Below are positions 1-8,377 of a DNA stretch of 64,000 nt, one piece after another (position 1 is the stretch's first letter; each line of letters begins with the position of its first letter). Origin of the DNA: Mycobacterium sp. NS-7484 (lineage in GTDB: Bacteria; Actinomycetota; Actinomycetes; Mycobacteriales; Mycobacteriaceae); the NCBI RefSeq assembly GCF_001953975.1, contig NZ_MBEJ01000007.1, positions 62,001 to 126,000 on the forward strand. The letters run 5' to 3'. The notes beneath the pieces were generated by a model, which worked only from the letters and a program-made list of their open reading frames with translations, was not told the origin of the DNA and ran no database searches. A program made the position numbers and the translations under genes.

Positions 1-935
1 AGATCATCCTCTACGACAAGGATCCCAAGACCAAGATCGCCACCATCACGTTCAACCGGCCGGAGTTCCTCAACGCGCCGACGTCGATGGCCCGGCTGCG
101 TTACGCCGACGTGTTACGGGCCGCCAACGCCGACAACGACGTCAAGGTGGTGATCATCCGTGGGGTGGGTGACAACCTCGGCAGTGGCGCGGACCTGCCG
201 GAGTTCATGGAGGGCAATGACAATCCGGCGGTGCGGCTGGCCGAGTTGCGGCTGGAGGATGACGGTGTCGGCGAGGTGACCTACCCGCCGAAGGGCACCT
301 TCCGCAACGGTGCCACCATCTCCGCCTGGTACGCCAATTCGCAGGCCGGCAACCGCGCCCTGCAGGACTTCAAGAAGATCAGCATCGTCGAGGCCAAGGG
401 CTACTGCTACGGCTGGCACTTCTACCAGTGCGCCGACGCCGATCTGGTGATCTCCAGCGAGGACGCGCTGTTCGGCCATCCGTCGTTCCGGTACCACGGT
501 TGGGGACCACGCATGTGGACCTGGGTGCAGATGATGGGCCTGCGCAAATTCCAGGAGATGGTGTTCACCGGCCGGCCCTTCACCGCCGCCGAGATGTATG
601 ACTGCAACTTCCTGAACAAGGTCGTGCCTCGCGATCAACTGGAGACAGAGGTGGCCAAGTACGCCCTGGCCTGTGCCCGGAACCGCCCGGTAGACACCGT
701 GTTCCAGCAGAAGCTCTTCTTCGAGGTGTTCAAGCAACAGCAGGGTGAGTACATGGGCAGTCTGCTGAGCGCGTTCTTCGAGTCCATGGGCAACGGTGTG
801 GCGAACGACAGCGACGACGACCTGGACATGTTCGAGTCGATCGATTCCGGACTCTCGGCCGCGGTCAACGACAACGACAGCAAGTTCCCACCCGAGTTCC
901 GGTTGTCCAAGAAGAACCGGGCCAAACCCGAATAG
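1..935 (+). CDS. Crotonase (enoyl-CoA hydratase/isomerase family), 5' end outside window
   Basis: The reading frame is open from base 3 to the TAG at 935, so the gene starts before the window; the ATG at 87 is internal. The residues before it (ending TITFNRPEFLN) are the typical crotonase first strand and belong to the protein. The fold should bind acyl-CoA and act on a C=C or thioester in beta-oxidation. The oxyanion-hole region, about residues 95-110 from base 87 (KGYCYGWHF), is recognisable. The catalytic Glu of classical hydratases is not obvious in the following helix (FGHPSFRYHGWGP), so hydration is not assured. It ends 4 bp before the CoA-transferase gene, which suggests one operon. 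Confidence 0.85.
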   Translation, partial: IILYDKDPKTKIATITFNRPEFLNAPTSMARLRYADVLRAANADNDVKVVIIRGVGDNLGSGADLPEFMEGNDNPAVRLAELRLEDDGVGEVTYPPKGTFRNGATISAWYANSQAGNRALQDFKKISIVEAKGYCYGWHFYQCADADLVISSEDALFGHPSFRYHGWGPRMWTWVQMMGLRKFQEMVFTGRPFTAAEMYDCNFLNKVVPRDQLETEVAKYALACARNRPVDTVFQQKLFFEVFKQQQGEYMGSLLSAFFESMGNGVANDSDDDLDMFESIDSGLSAAVNDNDSKFPPEFRLSKKNRAKPE

Positions 936-939
936 ACAC

Positions 940-3366
940 ATGAGCGCACCACTTGACGGCTACACCGTGATCGATCTGTCGTCGGGGATCGCGGGGGCCT
1001 ACGCCACGAAGATCCTCGCCGACGGCGGCGCCGAAGTGATCAAAGTCGAAGCACCCGAGGGCGATCCGTTGCGCCGCTGGTCGGCCTCAGGCTCCCGGGT
1101 CGGGCCCGACGAGGACGGCGCCCTGTTCACCTTCCTGGCCGGTGGCAAACGCAGCGTGGTCGTCGACCCCGATGACCACGACGACGCACAGCTGCTCGAG
1201 AGCCTGGTGGCCACGGCTGACGCGGTGATCTGGTCGCCGGAATCGGCTGTCGCACAGCGCCTCGCGCCCGAGGACCTGTTCCGGCGGTATCCGCATCTGA
1301 TCGTCACCACGATCACCCCCTTCGGGCTGGACGGTCCGTGGAGTGGTCGGGCCGCCACCGAGTTCACCCTGCAGGCGTGGTCGGGTGGAGCGATCGGCAT
1401 CGGCCGCGGCGTGCAGGATCGGGCGCCGGTGTCGATCGGTGGTCAGGTTGGGGATTGGTTGACCGGTGCGTATGCGGCGGCGATGACGCTGGCATTTCGG
1501 GCCCGTGCGCTGCGTGACGGCGTCGGCGAGCTGGTGGATCTGTCCGCGCTCGAGGCCCAGATCCTCGGCCTGACGTACTATCCCGTGACCTACTTCGAGA
1601 TGTTGGGCCGACCGTGGCGCACGGAGCGCAGGCCCACAGTTCCCGGCGTGGCCGAAGCCGCCGATGGTCTCGTGGCGCTGGGTTGTGGCACTGCCCAGCA
1701 GTGGTGGGATCTGTGTGCGATGTCCGGCCACGACGAATGGATCGACGAGACGTCGGAGCTGACGATCACCGAGCAGGCCAACTTGCATGCCGACGAGCTG
1801 TACAGCTGGTTGCGTGAGCAGAAGGTCGACGATGTCCGAGAGTTGGCTTCGGCATTTCGGATCCCCAACTCGCCGGTGGGCAACGGCGAAAATGTCACGG
1901 CCATGGACCATTTCGTCGAGCGTCAGGCGTTCGTCCGCAACCCGGGGCAGGGATTCATCCAGCCCGCAGCGCCGTACCGGCTCTCCGGCGTCACGTTGAG
2001 CGGTCCCGCACCGGCGCCAAGGCTCGGCGAGCACACCGAAGAGGCCCGGGCTGCCGAACGAGTGCCCCGCGCCGTCCCGGTCGGCACGCCCGCCAAAGAT
2101 CGGCTGCCGTTCAGTGGGCTGCGGGTGCTCGACATGACGACGTTCTGGGCGGGGCCGTCGTGCACGCATGCGCTCGGCATGCTCGGCGCGGAGATCATCC
2201 ACCTGGAGTCGACGCCGCGGCCGGACGGCACCCGGTTGATCGCGGGCATCCCGGCCAGTGTCGAACAGTGGTGGGAGCGCTCACCGATCTTCAGTGCGCT
2301 CAACACCAACAAGAAGAGCCTGACCCTGGACTTCCAAACCGAGGCGGGCCGCGACCTGCTACGTCGTCTGATCGCGACGTGCGACGTGGTGGTGGAAAAC
2401 TTCACTCCCCGGGTGATCGACCAGATCGGGCTCGACTTCGAATCGGTGCGTGCCCTCCGCGAGGACATCGTGATGGTGCGGATGCCCGGTTTCGGACTGG
2501 ACGGCCCGTGGCGCGACAACCCGGCCTTCGCGTACATCATCGAGGACGCGTCCGGATTGAGTTGGCTCACCGGTTATCCCGACCGCGCGCCGTTCGAACC
2601 GTATTCGGTCGGCGATCCCAACGCCGGGGTACATGCGCTTTTGGCGCTGATGTTGGCGCTGGAGCACCGCCGCCGCACTGGCGAGGCCGTGCTGGTGGAG
2701 GCCGCGATGGTCGACGCTGCGCTCAACATTGCCGCCGAACAGGTCATCGAGTACTCGGCCTACGGTGCACTGCTGCAGCGCGATGGCAACCGCGGTCCGG
2801 CCGCAGCCCCGCAGAACATCTACCGGTGCGCCGACATCGACGAGTTCGGCCGGGCGGACAGCTGGGTCGCCATTGCGGTGAGCGACGACGCCCAGTGGCA
2901 GGCGTTGTGTGCCGCGATCGGGCAGCCGGACTGGGCGACGGATCCGGAGTTGGGCACCGCCGCCGGACGACGTGCCCGCCACGATGTGATCGACGAGAGA
3001 TTGGCGGCCTGGTGCCTGCCCCGCAGCGGTGACGAGATCGTCGAGGCGCTGTGGCCCGCCGGTATCCCGGTGGCCAAGGTGATGCAGCCGCACCGGCAAC
3101 TTGACGTGCCGCAGTTGCGCTTCCGTAGGTTCTTCGAGCATGTCGGACATCCGGTGAACAACCCGGCTCCGCACAGCACGTTGCCCGTGTGCCTCGCCAA
3201 TGGGCCGCGGGAGCTGCACCGCCACGCCGCACCGCTGCTGGGTGAGCACAACCACGAACTGCTGACCGAGCTGGGTCTGTCGGGCGACGAGATCGCCGCA
3301 CTCGCCTCCGACGGCGTGATCGGTACCGAGCCCGGCGTCGGTGGACGCCGAAAAGCAGCTCGCTGA
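940..3366 (+). CDS. Two-domain family III CoA-transferase (CaiB/BaiF), 808 aa
   Basis: Two CaiB/BaiF domains lie in tandem: residues about 6-375, beginning IDLSSGIAGAYATKIL, and about 390-795, beginning LRVLDMTTFWAGPS. Usual members have one domain of about 400 residues, so this is a fusion of two paralogous halves. The family moves CoA between carboxylic acids, or racemises 2-methylacyl-CoA, using an Asp. The N half keeps Asp200 in the GELVDLS motif; the C half has Glu587 there (AVLVEAAM). The ATG at 940 is used because it fits the domain start and follows the crotonase stop by 4 bp; the longer open frame from 796 runs inside the crotonase gene. It probably activates a substrate for the crotonase. 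Confidence 0.85.
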   Translation: MSAPLDGYTVIDLSSGIAGAYATKILADGGAEVIKVEAPEGDPLRRWSASGSRVGPDEDGALFTFLAGGKRSVVVDPDDHDDAQLLESLVATADAVIWSPESAVAQRLAPEDLFRRYPHLIVTTITPFGLDGPWSGRAATEFTLQAWSGGAIGIGRGVQDRAPVSIGGQVGDWLTGAYAAAMTLAFRARALRDGVGELVDLSALEAQILGLTYYPVTYFEMLGRPWRTERRPTVPGVAEAADGLVALGCGTAQQWWDLCAMSGHDEWIDETSELTITEQANLHADELYSWLREQKVDDVRELASAFRIPNSPVGNGENVTAMDHFVERQAFVRNPGQGFIQPAAPYRLSGVTLSGPAPAPRLGEHTEEARAAERVPRAVPVGTPAKDRLPFSGLRVLDMTTFWAGPSCTHALGMLGAEIIHLESTPRPDGTRLIAGIPASVEQWWERSPIFSALNTNKKSLTLDFQTEAGRDLLRRLIATCDVVVENFTPRVIDQIGLDFESVRALREDIVMVRMPGFGLDGPWRDNPAFAYIIEDASGLSWLTGYPDRAPFEPYSVGDPNAGVHALLALMLALEHRRRTGEAVLVEAAMVDAALNIAAEQVIEYSAYGALLQRDGNRGPAAAPQNIYRCADIDEFGRADSWVAIAVSDDAQWQALCAAIGQPDWATDPELGTAAGRRARHDVIDERLAAWCLPRSGDEIVEALWPAGIPVAKVMQPHRQLDVPQLRFRRFFEHVGHPVNNPAPHSTLPVCLANGPRELHRHAAPLLGEHNHELLTELGLSGDEIAALASDGVIGTEPGVGGRRKAAR

Positions 3367-3374
3367 GCGGTGTT

Positions 3375-4658
3375 TCAGCGCCGCCGATACGCGTGCGCGT
3401 CGAGGAGGGCGTCGAAATCCTCGGTGGCCCAGAGGTGCAGAACGTTGCTCAACATAAGCAGCGGTGATCGTATCGCCTCGTTCTCGGCGATCACTGGGTC
3501 GAAGCGGTCGAGGTTGCGATCAGGCAGCACGGCCTGCAGATGCGTGGGCACGTCGAGCAGCCACGCCACGCCCATCACCGCGGCGTAGAGCACGAGCTGA
3601 TGGCGTAGCAGGTTCACGTCAAGTGCCGGCCCACCGGCTGCGTGGAACTCGGTGGCGAAGTGGGCGAGCAGCTCGTCAAGGTGGTCTTCCCACATGCCGG
3701 TCTCGGCGCTGCACAACGAACCCCACAGGGCCATCGCGACATTCATCACGCTGACACAACCCCAGTCCATCAGACCGCAGGCCGTCGTGCCGTGTGGTTC
3801 GGTCCAGAACCAGGCGTTGTCGACATTGGCATTCCAGTGACACAGCGCCACCTGCTCGTCGGTCGCGTGGAGCCAGGCCATCACGGCATCTTCGGCCGCG
3901 TCGATCCGGACCACATCGGTGAGCACGCGGTCTATGAACTCGGCACGCCGGGCCACTGCAGGCAGTAGCGCCGGATACCGCACAGCGAAGGCGGCCAATC
4001 GGCGGACCTGCGCGGTCAGATCGGCGGGGGAGCGACGCACCCGGGTGCCGACGGCGACCTTGGCGGCGTCGTATCGAAACATGTCGGCCACGGCTTCGGG
4101 CAGCTCACCGCCGTGGTGTGCTCCAGCCAGACGGGCGACCGACGTGAGCAGCGCCCGGTAGTGGCCGAGCGCGTCGGGCATTCGGTAGTCGAGGCACTTG
4201 TCGTAGTGGGGTTCGATGCCGGTGGAGCCGAAGGCGATTCGCTCGGTCACCAGCACCCCAGTGCTTGAGGCCTGGTGATAGTCGGCGAACAGACACAGCG
4301 GCACCCTGATCGGCAGTGCCGTGCGAGCCGACAGCGCTCCGAATGCTGTTTCGAGTTCCATCTGCGTCTTGCCTCGATCCCGGCGGGCGTTGTCGAAGTC
4401 GCGGGAGAACTTGACGAAGAGTTCGGTGGGCAATCCGTCAGCGGGATCGGCGTAGCGGACATCCACGAGGGCCTTGCGTCCGGTGCTCCCGCCCGAGCAT
4501 TCCTCGAACCGGGTGACCGCGACGACCTGGTTACGTTGTGGGAGAACGCCGAAGGCGTGCAGCGCCGTGGTCAGGAAATCCGGGCCGGCAATCCGCAGGG
4601 CTTCGGGATCAGCGGGAAATTCAAGCCCGGTAGCGTCCCCGGTCACCCAGCGTTGCAT
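3375..4658 (-). CDS. Aminoglycoside-phosphotransferase-like kinase-fold protein with degenerate catalytic motif
   Basis: A 427-residue protein with a kinase-like (APH/choline kinase) layout: a possible ATP lysine (Lys83, FVKFSR) and a C-lobe with metal-binding Asp298 in GLMDWG. The catalytic loop, normally HGDxxxxN, reads HWNANVDN (residues 274-281), so the catalytic Asp is Asn276. Relatives in actinobacterial catabolic clusters phosphorylate hydroxyacyl-CoA or small alcohols; here activity is doubtful. It converges on the CoA-transferase gene with 8 bp between stops. Its start lies only 15 bp from the divergent SDR start, so either the messages are nearly leaderless or the true start is further in. 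Confidence 0.75.
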   Translation of the reverse strand: MQRWVTGDATGLEFPADPEALRIAGPDFLTTALHAFGVLPQRNQVVAVTRFEECSGGSTGRKALVDVRYADPADGLPTELFVKFSRDFDNARRDRGKTQMELETAFGALSARTALPIRVPLCLFADYHQASSTGVLVTERIAFGSTGIEPHYDKCLDYRMPDALGHYRALLTSVARLAGAHHGGELPEAVADMFRYDAAKVAVGTRVRRSPADLTAQVRRLAAFAVRYPALLPAVARRAEFIDRVLTDVVRIDAAEDAVMAWLHATDEQVALCHWNANVDNAWFWTEPHGTTACGLMDWGCVSVMNVAMALWGSLCSAETGMWEDHLDELLAHFATEFHAAGGPALDVNLLRHQLVLYAAVMGVAWLLDVPTHLQAVLPDRNLDRFDPVIAENEAIRSPLLMLSNVLHLWATEDFDALLDAHAYRRR

Positions 4659-4673
4659 CTAACCTCGACAACC

Positions 4674-5480
4674 ATGGCTATCAACCCTTCTGACATTCTG
4701 CTCACCGGACAGGTGGCCGTGGTCACCGGCGGCGGCACCGGGATCGGCCGGGGAGTTGCCGCCGGCCTGGCCGCCTTCGGTGCCTCCGTGGCGATCTGGG
4801 AGCGTAACCCGGACACCTGCGCAGAGGCCGCCGATTCGATCGGTTGTCTGGGTATCGTCACCGACGTACGTGACGCCGAGCAGGTGGATGCCGCGCTGGT
4901 GCAGACGATTGCGGAGTTGGGCACCGTGCGCGTCCTGGTCAACAACGCCGGTGGCGTGTTCTCCTCACCGCTGCTGGAGACCACCGAGAATGGCTGGGAT
5001 GCGTTGTATAAGAGCAACTTGCGCCATGTGCTGTTGTGCACACAGCGGGTGGCGCGCCAGTTGGTCGCAGAAGGATCATCCGGCAGCATCATCAATCTCA
5101 CGTCGATCGAAGGAGTGCGGGCCGCACCGGGCTACGCTGCCTACGCCGCGGCCAAGGCCGGCGTCATCAACTACACCCAGACCGCGTCGTTCGAGCTTGC
5201 GCCGCACAACATCCGGGTCAACGCGATCGCGCCTGATCTCACCGTCACCGAGGGGCTGTTGGCCTTGTCTCCGGACGGGTTGCCGGAAGGCATCGCCGAC
5301 GCGATACCGCTGGGGCGGGCCGGTCACGTCGACGAAATCGCCGGGACCGCAGTCTTTCTGGCTTCCAGCCTGTCGAGTTACATCACCGGGCAGACGATCC
5401 ATGTGGACGGAGGCACACGGGCTGCGGGTGGCTGGTACCGCCACCCGCAGTCCGGTGCCGCAACACTCGGCCCAGGCTAG
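4674..5480 (+). CDS. Short-chain dehydrogenase/reductase (FabG-like)
   Basis: A 268-residue classical SDR. It has a Rossmann glycine motif near the N-terminus (TGGGTGIGRG), the NNAGG motif, a catalytic Ser in INLTS and YAAAK as the Tyr-x3-Lys pair. It should oxidise or reduce a hydroxyl/keto group, probably on an acyl-CoA or alcohol, with NAD(P). The ATG at 4674 is chosen because it sits just before the first Rossmann strand; an in-frame extension to 4275 would run antisense through the kinase-like gene. It converges with the mycofactocin-type SDR, with 10 bp between the two genes. Confidence 0.88.
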   Translation: MAINPSDILLTGQVAVVTGGGTGIGRGVAAGLAAFGASVAIWERNPDTCAEAADSIGCLGIVTDVRDAEQVDAALVQTIAELGTVRVLVNNAGGVFSSPLLETTENGWDALYKSNLRHVLLCTQRVARQLVAEGSSGSIINLTSIEGVRAAPGYAAYAAAKAGVINYTQTASFELAPHNIRVNAIAPDLTVTEGLLALSPDGLPEGIADAIPLGRAGHVDEIAGTAVFLASSLSSYITGQTIHVDGGTRAAGGWYRHPQSGAATLGPG

Positions 5481-5490
5481 GGATCCGGGC

Positions 5491-6336
5491 CTACTTGAGG
5501 CAGCTTCCAGCGTCCACCGGCAGGGTCACGCCGGTGACGTAACGAGCCTCGTCCGAGGCCAGGAACAGCACGGCGTTGCTGATGTCCACCGCCTCGACCC
5601 ACGGGATGGGCAGGGTGTGGAACAGCTGGCAGATCGGCGCCATGTCGTCGGGGCCCGGGTTCTCCAGGTCGGGCCGGAACATCTTGAACGTGCCGTCGTT
5701 GTGCAACATCGGGGTGGCCACGTGCGTGGGATGCACGCTGTTACAACGGATGTTGTGCTGGCCGAGTTCGACGGCGAAGCCGCGCATCAGGCCGACGACA
5801 CCGTGCTTGGCGGCGACATAGTTGCCGCAGTGCGGGTACGCCTTGAGGCCACCCACCGAGCTGGTCAGGATGATCGACCCGCCGCGGCCACCTGCGATCA
5901 GATGCGGCACACCGGCTTTCACCGACTTCCAGACGCCGGAGAGATTGATGTCGATCATCTCGTCCCAGTCCAGCTGGCTGGTTTCGTGCAGGACGTCCCC
6001 GCCGTTTCCGATGCCGGCGTTCGCCACGATGATGTCGAGGCGACCGAGCTGCTCGACCCCGCTGTCCACGGCAGCCTTGACCGCGTCGGCGTCGCGCACG
6101 TCCACCTCTGCGGTAACCACCCGACGGTTGAGGCCCTTGATCAGGTTCGCGGTCTCGGCCAGGTCGTCAGAGGTGGAGGCCGGGATGGCGGTCTCCACGC
6201 CGGGCCGGATCGGTCCGCAGATGTCGATCGCGATGATGTCGGCGCCCTCTTGGGCCAGCCGTATCGCATGGCTACGTCCCTGGCCACGAGCAGCGCCCGT
6301 GACGAACGCGACCTTGCCTTCCACCCGTCCAGTCAT
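5491..6336 (-). CDS. Mycofactocin-coupled SDR family oxidoreductase
   Basis: A 281-residue SDR with the features of the mycofactocin-dependent subfamily: the N-terminal GAARGQGRSHA glycine motif, ADIIAIDIC after strand 2, and a roughly 20-residue insertion before the second helix (residues about 42-62). The active site is Ser in LTSSVGG and Tyr-x3-Lys in YVAAK. Family knowledge: these enzymes keep a bound nicotinamide and pass electrons to the peptide-derived cofactor mycofactocin, typically oxidising alcohols. No mycofactocin biosynthesis gene is visible in the window, so the cofactor would come from elsewhere. It is transcribed from a 354-bp leader region holding two GAGAA-type operators. 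Confidence 0.87.
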   Translation of the reverse strand: MTGRVEGKVAFVTGAARGQGRSHAIRLAQEGADIIAIDICGPIRPGVETAIPASTSDDLAETANLIKGLNRRVVTAEVDVRDADAVKAAVDSGVEQLGRLDIIVANAGIGNGGDVLHETSQLDWDEMIDINLSGVWKSVKAGVPHLIAGGRGGSIILTSSVGGLKAYPHCGNYVAAKHGVVGLMRGFAVELGQHNIRCNSVHPTHVATPMLHNDGTFKMFRPDLENPGPDDMAPICQLFHTLPIPWVEAVDISNAVLFLASDEARYVTGVTLPVDAGSCLK

Positions 6337-6690
6337 TGTTACCCCAGTTCTGTATTCGTGAGCAGCTACGTTCGGCGAAATCTGTGCAGCTGCTCAGCAC
6401 TCTGTCACCGGGCCGCCCGCCGTGTCAACGACAGATGCGGTCCGAGCAATTTGTACTCTCCGCTTAGAAGAATGATGTTCTCGGCGAGGCGAGCTCAAGA
6501 GAGTGTGCGACGGTCCGAACCCCGATCGCGATGCGGGGCGCATCGTCGGTGCGGAGTGCATCGATGGCGCCCGTGCGTGCGATATGCAAACGGGAAAACC
6601 GGCGCGATCAGGTCGGCGGCGGCCGGTATGAGATCCGGCACACAGCGCCGGGCGAAGGTACTTCTGACTGCTAGAGAACGCTGTTCTCGG
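6337..6690. promoter_or_regulatory. Regulatory gap between mycofactocin SDR and TetR genes
   Basis: No convincing gene lies in these 354 bp. They hold two copies of the GAGAA-N5-TTCTC palindrome: 6468-6482 (AAGAATGATGTTCTC, one mismatch) and 6674-6688 (GAGAACGCTGTTCTC, perfect, 2 bp after the TetR stop). There is also an 8-bp inverted repeat, GAGCAGCT 6360-6367 / AGCTGCTC 6388-6395, 20 bp apart, close to the SDR start. It could be a leader hairpin or another operator. The SDR promoter is probably here, under control of the adjacent TetR protein (inference). Confidence 0.6.
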
Positions 6691-7410
6691 CTAGCCTGCG
6701 ACGAAGCCGTTGGCCACGAAGTCCCACACTTCATCGGCGGTGATCGGGTGGACGGAGGCCTCGTCGGCTCCGCCGCTGGACTGCGCGACGAACATCACCG
6801 TCTGCATGGTCATGGCGGCCATGCGTCGCGGGTTGATTCCGGGGCGGAGCTGGCCGGCGTCGGAAGCTTCCACCATGAGCTCGGTGAGCAGGGCCAGCAG
6901 CGGCGCATGGGCCACCTTCACCTCTGACGGATGCGACACCAGCAGACGCGGGGCGAAGTCGGTGAACAGCGGACGTTTGGCGGCCGGGTCGGGGCGCGAC
7001 GATTCGAAGAGCAATTGTATGGCGACCTTGAGCCGTTCGATCGGCTCATCCTGCGTGGAGGTGGCGGCCCGGATCTGGTCGGCCGATCGGCTCAGCGCAT
7101 CCTCGAACAGTGCCAGGAGAAGCTCGTGTTTGCCGTCGAACTGCAGGTAGAAGCTGCGCAACGACTGCCGGGAGCGGTCCACGACCTCCTGCACGGTGAA
7201 GTCGGTGCTGCCCTTTTCGATGATGATCGCCTGGGCGGCGTCGAGGAACCGCTGCACGCGCTGGGCAGCCCGCAACTTGGCGGTTTTGATCGACCGCTCG
7301 ACAGCGCGCTGCTTCCAAGCTGGTTCTTCGCCAGCGGTAGTCACTGGCTGGTCCGACGCTTGTCGAGTGGGGAGAACATGAACTGACTGTACCGGAGAAC
7401 GCCTTGCCAT
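6691..7410 (-). CDS. TetR-family transcriptional regulator
   Basis: About 239 residues. The N-terminal region (about 50-95) is a TetR helix-turn-helix: ...AAQAIIIEKGSTDFTVQEVVDRSRQ followed by FYLQFDGKHELLLALF. The C-terminal all-helical ligand domain ends VWDFVANGFVAG. The ATG at 7410 is preferred, with a GAGGGGG-like site 12 nt upstream; a TTG at 7437 would add nine residues. The gene is flanked by perfect GAGAA-N5-TTCTC palindromes at 6674-6688 and 7467-7481, the latter between it and the divergent crotonase. It is the best candidate for the regulator of the GAGAA regulon in this window (inference); the inducer may be an acyl-CoA. Confidence 0.88.
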   Translation of the reverse strand: MARRSPVQSVHVLPTRQASDQPVTTAGEEPAWKQRAVERSIKTAKLRAAQRVQRFLDAAQAIIIEKGSTDFTVQEVVDRSRQSLRSFYLQFDGKHELLLALFEDALSRSADQIRAATSTQDEPIERLKVAIQLLFESSRPDPAAKRPLFTDFAPRLLVSHPSEVKVAHAPLLALLTELMVEASDAGQLRPGINPRRMAAMTMQTVMFVAQSSGGADEASVHPITADEVWDFVANGFVAG

Positions 7411-7466
7411 TGTGGTCCCAGACCCCCTCGCGGCCAATGTGTTGGAGATTGTAACTTTCGCACTGA

Positions 7467-7481
7467 GAGAATAGTATTCTC
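7467..7481. promoter_or_regulatory. Perfect GAGAA-N5-TTCTC operator in TetR/crotonase divergent promoter
   Basis: The sequence GAGAATAGTATTCTC is a perfect 15-bp palindrome with a G at the centre. It lies 57 bp upstream of the TetR ATG (minus) and about 98 bp upstream of the crotonase start (plus), so one bound dimer could repress both directions. The same motif recurs at 6674, 15842 and 45415. Confidence 0.7.
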
Positions 7482-7578
7482 ACCGGGGGAATTATAGAAG
7501 CCTTTCGGGAAGAAGCCTTTCACATCAAATTGTGCCTCTCGACGCTCTTTTCGGGCCGCTGTGAGCAGAAGGAATGAC

Positions 7579-8361
7579 GTGTATATCGACTACGACGCCA
7601 GCGACTCGATCGCCACGATCACGCTGAACCGGCCGGAAGCCGCCAACGCGCAGAACCCCGAGCTGCTCGACGAACTCGACGCCGCGTGGACCAGGGCCGC
7701 CGAGGACCACGATGTCAAAGTGATCGTCTTGCGGGCCAACGGCAAGCACTTCTCCGCGGGCCACGACCTGCGCGGCGGGGGACCGGTGCCTGACAAGATC
7801 ACCTTGGAATTCCTGATCGAGCACGAATCGCGGCGCTATCTCGAATACACCCTCCGCTGGCGTAACGTGCCCAAGCCGTCGATCGCGGCCGTGCAAGGCC
7901 GTTGCATCTCCGGTGGCCTGCTGCTGTGCTGGCCGTGTGATCTGATCCTGGCCGCCGACGACGCGTTGTTCTCCGATCCGGTGGCGTTGATGGGTATCGG
8001 TGGTGTCGAATACCACGGGCACACCTGGGAACTCGGTGCCCGCAAGGCCAAGGAGATCCTGTTCACCGGCCGGGCCCTGACCGCCGAGGAAGCCGAGCGC
8101 ACCGGCATGGTCAACCGGGTGGTCCCGCGCGACGAACTCGACACCCAGACGGCCGAACTGGCCGCACAGATCGCGCGGATGCCCGCGTTCGCACTGCGGC
8201 AGGCCAAGCGTGCGGTCAATCAGACCCTCGATGTGCAGGGCTTCTACGCCGCGATCCAATCGGTGTTCGATATTCACCAGACCGGGCACGGCAATGCGCT
8301 TAGCGTCAGCGGATGGCCGGTGCTCATGGATATCGACGGGATGAAGCAGAACATCAAGTAG
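7579..8361 (+). CDS. Crotonase (enoyl-CoA hydratase/isomerase family)
   Basis: A 260-residue crotonase. Strand 1 is IATITLNRPEAANA, the first oxyanion-hole motif HFSAGHDLRGG and the second GRCISGGLLL. The helix after it reads DPVALMGIGGVEYHG, without the catalytic Glu of classical 2-enoyl-CoA hydratases, as in the crotonase at the left edge; the two seem to belong to one atypical subgroup. The GTG at 7579 is chosen because AGAAGGA lies 4 bp upstream; a GTG at 7561 is in frame but has no ribosome site. The promoter region carries the palindrome at 7467-7481. Likely role: hydration, isomerisation or hydrolysis of an acyl-CoA intermediate. Confidence 0.87.
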   Translation: MYIDYDASDSIATITLNRPEAANAQNPELLDELDAAWTRAAEDHDVKVIVLRANGKHFSAGHDLRGGGPVPDKITLEFLIEHESRRYLEYTLRWRNVPKPSIAAVQGRCISGGLLLCWPCDLILAADDALFSDPVALMGIGGVEYHGHTWELGARKAKEILFTGRALTAEEAERTGMVNRVVPRDELDTQTAELAAQIARMPAFALRQAKRAVNQTLDVQGFYAAIQSVFDIHQTGHGNALSVSGWPVLMDIDGMKQNIK

Positions 8362-8377
8362 CGGTGGGCCTCTGAGG

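Noticed and set aside
796-939. Longer N-terminus for the double CoA-transferase
   Set aside because: The extra residues are Thr/Ser/Arg/Pro-rich shadow of the crotonase reading frame; the family domain starts at the ATG at 940.
6495-6734. Small minus-strand gene of 79 codons in the 6.3-6.7 kb gap
   Set aside because: Arg/His-rich translation without motif, overlapping the TetR 3' end and both operator-bearing stretches; no ribosome site.
4756-6927. Open frame of 723 codons on the plus strand
   Set aside because: It runs in another frame through the SDR at 4674 and antisense through the SDR at 5491 and part of the TetR gene; its translation is Arg/Pro/Ser-rich without any domain. High GC content makes such shadow frames common.
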